15,394 bases of DNA from the NCBI GenBank assembly GCA_034428635.1, contig DAOUHR010000149.1, positions 1 through 15,394 of the forward strand. Direction: 5' to 3'. Position numbers and translations under genes: made by a program. Origin of the DNA: Bin22 sp034428635. Lineage in GTDB: Bacteria; Chloroflexota; Dehalococcoidia; Lucifugimonadales; UBA3495. Shown piece after piece: positions 14,079 through 15,394 of this stretch. The notes under the pieces are model-generated. The model saw only the letters and a list, made by a program, of their open reading frames with translations. It was not told where the DNA came from and ran no database searches. Numbering within the stretch: the stretch's first letter is position 1; each line of letters opens with the position of its first letter.

Positions 14079-14290
14079 AACATGGATGGACCGGACATAC
14101 AGGATATTCGGGTTTGCTTACGTGGACCAACTTGTGCTTTATGCCCATCCATGTTTGACAATTAGCGTTCCGATTCAGGTGGTTTAGTTTGTGAGACCGG
14201 AGCAGACATTTATGTCTGCCCCCACCGTTCCGATTGCCCATATCGCCTGAAACGAAACCATACCTGTTTGACACCGTCCTGTTTGACACC
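14079..14290. repeat. Cluster of palindromic and short direct repeats
   Basis: AACATGGATGG (14079-14089) and CCATCCATGTT (14145-14155) are perfect inverted repeats. GCAGACAT-TT-ATGTCTGC (14203-14220) is a perfect hairpin related to the GGGCAGAC family. CCTGTTTGACACC occurs directly twice at 14263-14275 and 14278-14290 (15-bp period). No gene is supported between the flavin reductase start and the decarboxylase start other than these repeats and the following MITE-like copy. Confidence 0.75.
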
Positions 14291-14299
14291 TTTTTTTGA

Positions 14300-14495
14300 C
14301 AGGGCAATCGCGCTTTAGATTCAGACTATAGGTGGCAGACATCCGCCAGGCATAAGACAGGTCGCTCTGAGCTTGCCGAAGGGCCTAAAATCCTGCATGT
14401 CAGCCCGGTTACGGGTCCCCAGTCGGCCAGTGGGAAGGAGTTTAGATTCTTCACTCCGTTCAGAATGACAACTTAGACATAATGCGATTGCCCTG
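14300..14495. mobile_element. MITE-like element 3, copy C (full length)
   Basis: This 196-bp copy of the element at 12127-12323 is in the same orientation, with the same 12-bp terminal inverted repeats (14300-14311 and 14484-14495) and only scattered base changes. It ends 6 bp before the promoter of the decarboxylase genes. Confidence 0.78.
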
Positions 14496-14501
14496 CCGTT
14501 T

Positions 14502-14530
14502 TTGACTTTCGACACCATTGCTGATAATTT
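14502..14530 (+). promoter_or_regulatory. Promoter of the decarboxylase subunit genes
   Basis: TTGACT (14502-14507), a 17-nt spacer and TAATTT (14525-14530) form a good sigma-70 pattern. Transcription would begin near 14537, which argues against using the ATG at 14536 and for the ATG at 14584. Confidence 0.55.
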
Positions 14531-14583
14531 AGGCAATGCCCTTTTTCAGGTACAAATCGGGGCTTTGGAGACACGAAACAGCT

Positions 14584-15090
14584 ATGCCGTGGAACGACAT
14601 AATCGTTGACTCACTTAAGAAGTGGGATACATCCCTGGTGGCCTATGTGCCCGATATTTCCATAGACCGCGTGACTACCCTGATCGACGGCGACCCCTAC
14701 TTTCACCTGGTTTCGGCCACGCGGGAGGAGGAGGCTATCGGCGTGGCGGTGGGGGCCTACGCCACGGGGCGCAATTCGGCGGTGTTCATGCAGTCCAGCG
14801 GGTTTGGCAACAGCATCAACGCCATCGCCAGCCTGTGCATACCGGCCCGCACGCCCATACCCATCTTCCTGAACCTGCGGGGCGGGCCCGGGGAGTTCAA
14901 CATCGCGCAGGTTGCCATGGGCCGAGCCACCCGACCGATACTGGATGTTTTCGGCCTGGTGCACTTCACCCTGGAGGACGAGTACAACATGGAGAAGATC
15001 GTGGATGGGGCGCTGAAACTGTGCCACGCCAACCGCCAGCCGGTGGCCATCTGCATGACCCAACTGCTGCACGGAGGCAAACTTGCTTAG
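14584..15090 (+). CDS. Sulfopyruvate/phosphonopyruvate decarboxylase-like, alpha (pyrimidine-binding) subunit
   Basis: This 168-residue protein corresponds to the N-terminal half of a ThDP-dependent 2-oxo-acid decarboxylase, as in ComD of the ComDE sulfopyruvate decarboxylase, which makes sulfoacetaldehyde from sulfopyruvate. Signatures are YVPD (21-24), ATREEEAIGVAVGAYATG (45-62), in which Glu48 is the likely activator of the cofactor aminopyrimidine, and MQSSGFGNSINAIASL (69-84). Length fits the separate-subunit form. The related phosphonopyruvate decarboxylases share these motifs, so the substrate is not settled. ATG 14584 is chosen because family similarity begins there and the promoter overlaps the earlier ATG at 14536. 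The ribosome site is weak (GGAG 13 nt upstream). The 3' end overlaps the beta subunit gene by 8 bp. Confidence 0.88.
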   Translation: MPWNDIIVDSLKKWDTSLVAYVPDISIDRVTTLIDGDPYFHLVSATREEEAIGVAVGAYATGRNSAVFMQSSGFGNSINAIASLCIPARTPIPIFLNLRGGPGEFNIAQVAMGRATRPILDVFGLVHFTLEDEYNMEKIVDGALKLCHANRQPVAICMTQLLHGGKLA

Positions 15091-15394
15091 GTTCGAAGCT
15101 ACCCAAATGCTACTGCGCCATATTGGCGACCTTCCCATTGTAAGCAACCTGGGCCCCACCACCGACGAGTTGTGGCACGCTGGGCACCGGGACCGGAATT
15201 TCTACACCTACGGAAACATGGGACTATGCTCGTCCATTGCGCTGGGAATGGCGGTTTCCACCGAGGAGAAGGTGGTGTCGCTGGATGGGGACGGTTCGCT
15301 GCTGATGAACCTGGGCTCGATTGCAACCATTGGCCGGGAGCAGCCGAAAAACCTGGTGGTGGTGGTGTGGGACAACGAGCAGTGGGCCCAGACG
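15083..15394 (+). CDS. Sulfopyruvate/phosphonopyruvate decarboxylase-like, beta (ThDP-binding) subunit, cut by window end
   Basis: The first 104 residues are present and the gene runs off the window. It is the cofactor-binding half that partners the preceding subunit, as in ComE: SNLGPTTDELW (21-31), YGNMGLCSSIALGMA (43-57) and the ThDP/Mg motif LDGDGSLLMN (67-76) ending at Asn98 in VVWDNEQW. The TTG at 15083 is the likely start, with GGAGG 5 nt upstream inside the alpha gene. An in-frame ATG at 15107 is the alternative. The 8-bp overlap with the alpha gene indicates tight coupling of the two subunits. Confidence 0.88.
   Translation, partial: MLRFEATQMLLRHIGDLPIVSNLGPTTDELWHAGHRDRNFYTYGNMGLCSSIALGMAVSTEEKVVSLDGDGSLLMNLGSIATIGREQPKNLVVVVWDNEQWAQT

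Noticed and set aside
14536..14583. Longer start for the decarboxylase alpha subunit
   Set aside because: The ATG at 14536 sits at the expected transcription start of the adjacent promoter, and the extra residues lie outside the family similarity.

Overview
The window is bacterial DNA of moderately high G+C. It is gene-dense but interrupted by unusually repeat-rich intergenic stretches. Several traits together suggest an uncultured Chloroflexota lineage of the Dehalococcoidia/SAR202 kind: two family III (CaiB/BaiF) CoA-transferases, a crotonase, a D-aminoacylase-type amidohydrolase, a flavin reductase, a split sulfopyruvate/phosphonopyruvate decarboxylase, frequent TTG/GTG starts, and a T-box riboswitch on an acetolactate synthase gene. 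This assignment is inferred from gene content only. No rRNA or phylogenetic marker is present.

Layout. 1-894 has no gene and holds two tandem-repeat arrays rich in short hairpins. 895-3372 encodes two directly abutting CoA-transferases (+). 3373-3734 holds two different MITE-like elements in a row; the first appears to have inserted at the stop codon of the second CoA-transferase. 3774-5171 encodes a crotonase that lacks both usual catalytic glutamates and a Uma2-family protein (+). 5277-5390 is a 39-bp tandem repeat. 5430-6989 is an N-acyl-D-amino-acid deacylase family amidohydrolase (-). A strong promoter at 7140-7168 with a leader of about 410 nt precedes panD (7583-7951), which overlaps a SAM methyltransferase gene and is followed by a second one (to 9436). 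A 21-bp perfect hairpin separates these from a convergent HTH protein gene and ilvB (-). ilvB is preceded by a complete T-box leader and promoter (11764-12086). 12127-12553 and 14300-14495 carry three copies of another MITE-like family. Between them lie a PH-like membrane protein gene (+) and a flavin reductase gene (-). The window ends in the two subunit genes of a ThDP-dependent 2-oxo-acid decarboxylase (+), the second cut by the window edge.

How the genes may work together. The CoA-transferases and crotonase point to acyl-CoA catabolism of unusual carboxylic acids. The amidohydrolase, flavin reductase and sulfo/phosphonopyruvate decarboxylase fit scavenging of marine or soil organic matter. 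The most intriguing unit is panD with two methyltransferases. The first overlaps panD by 17 bp and resembles sarcosine/dimethylglycine N-methyltransferases, which suggests that beta-alanine made by PanD may be N-methylated toward beta-alanine betaine. That pathway is a hypothesis, not something the sequence proves.
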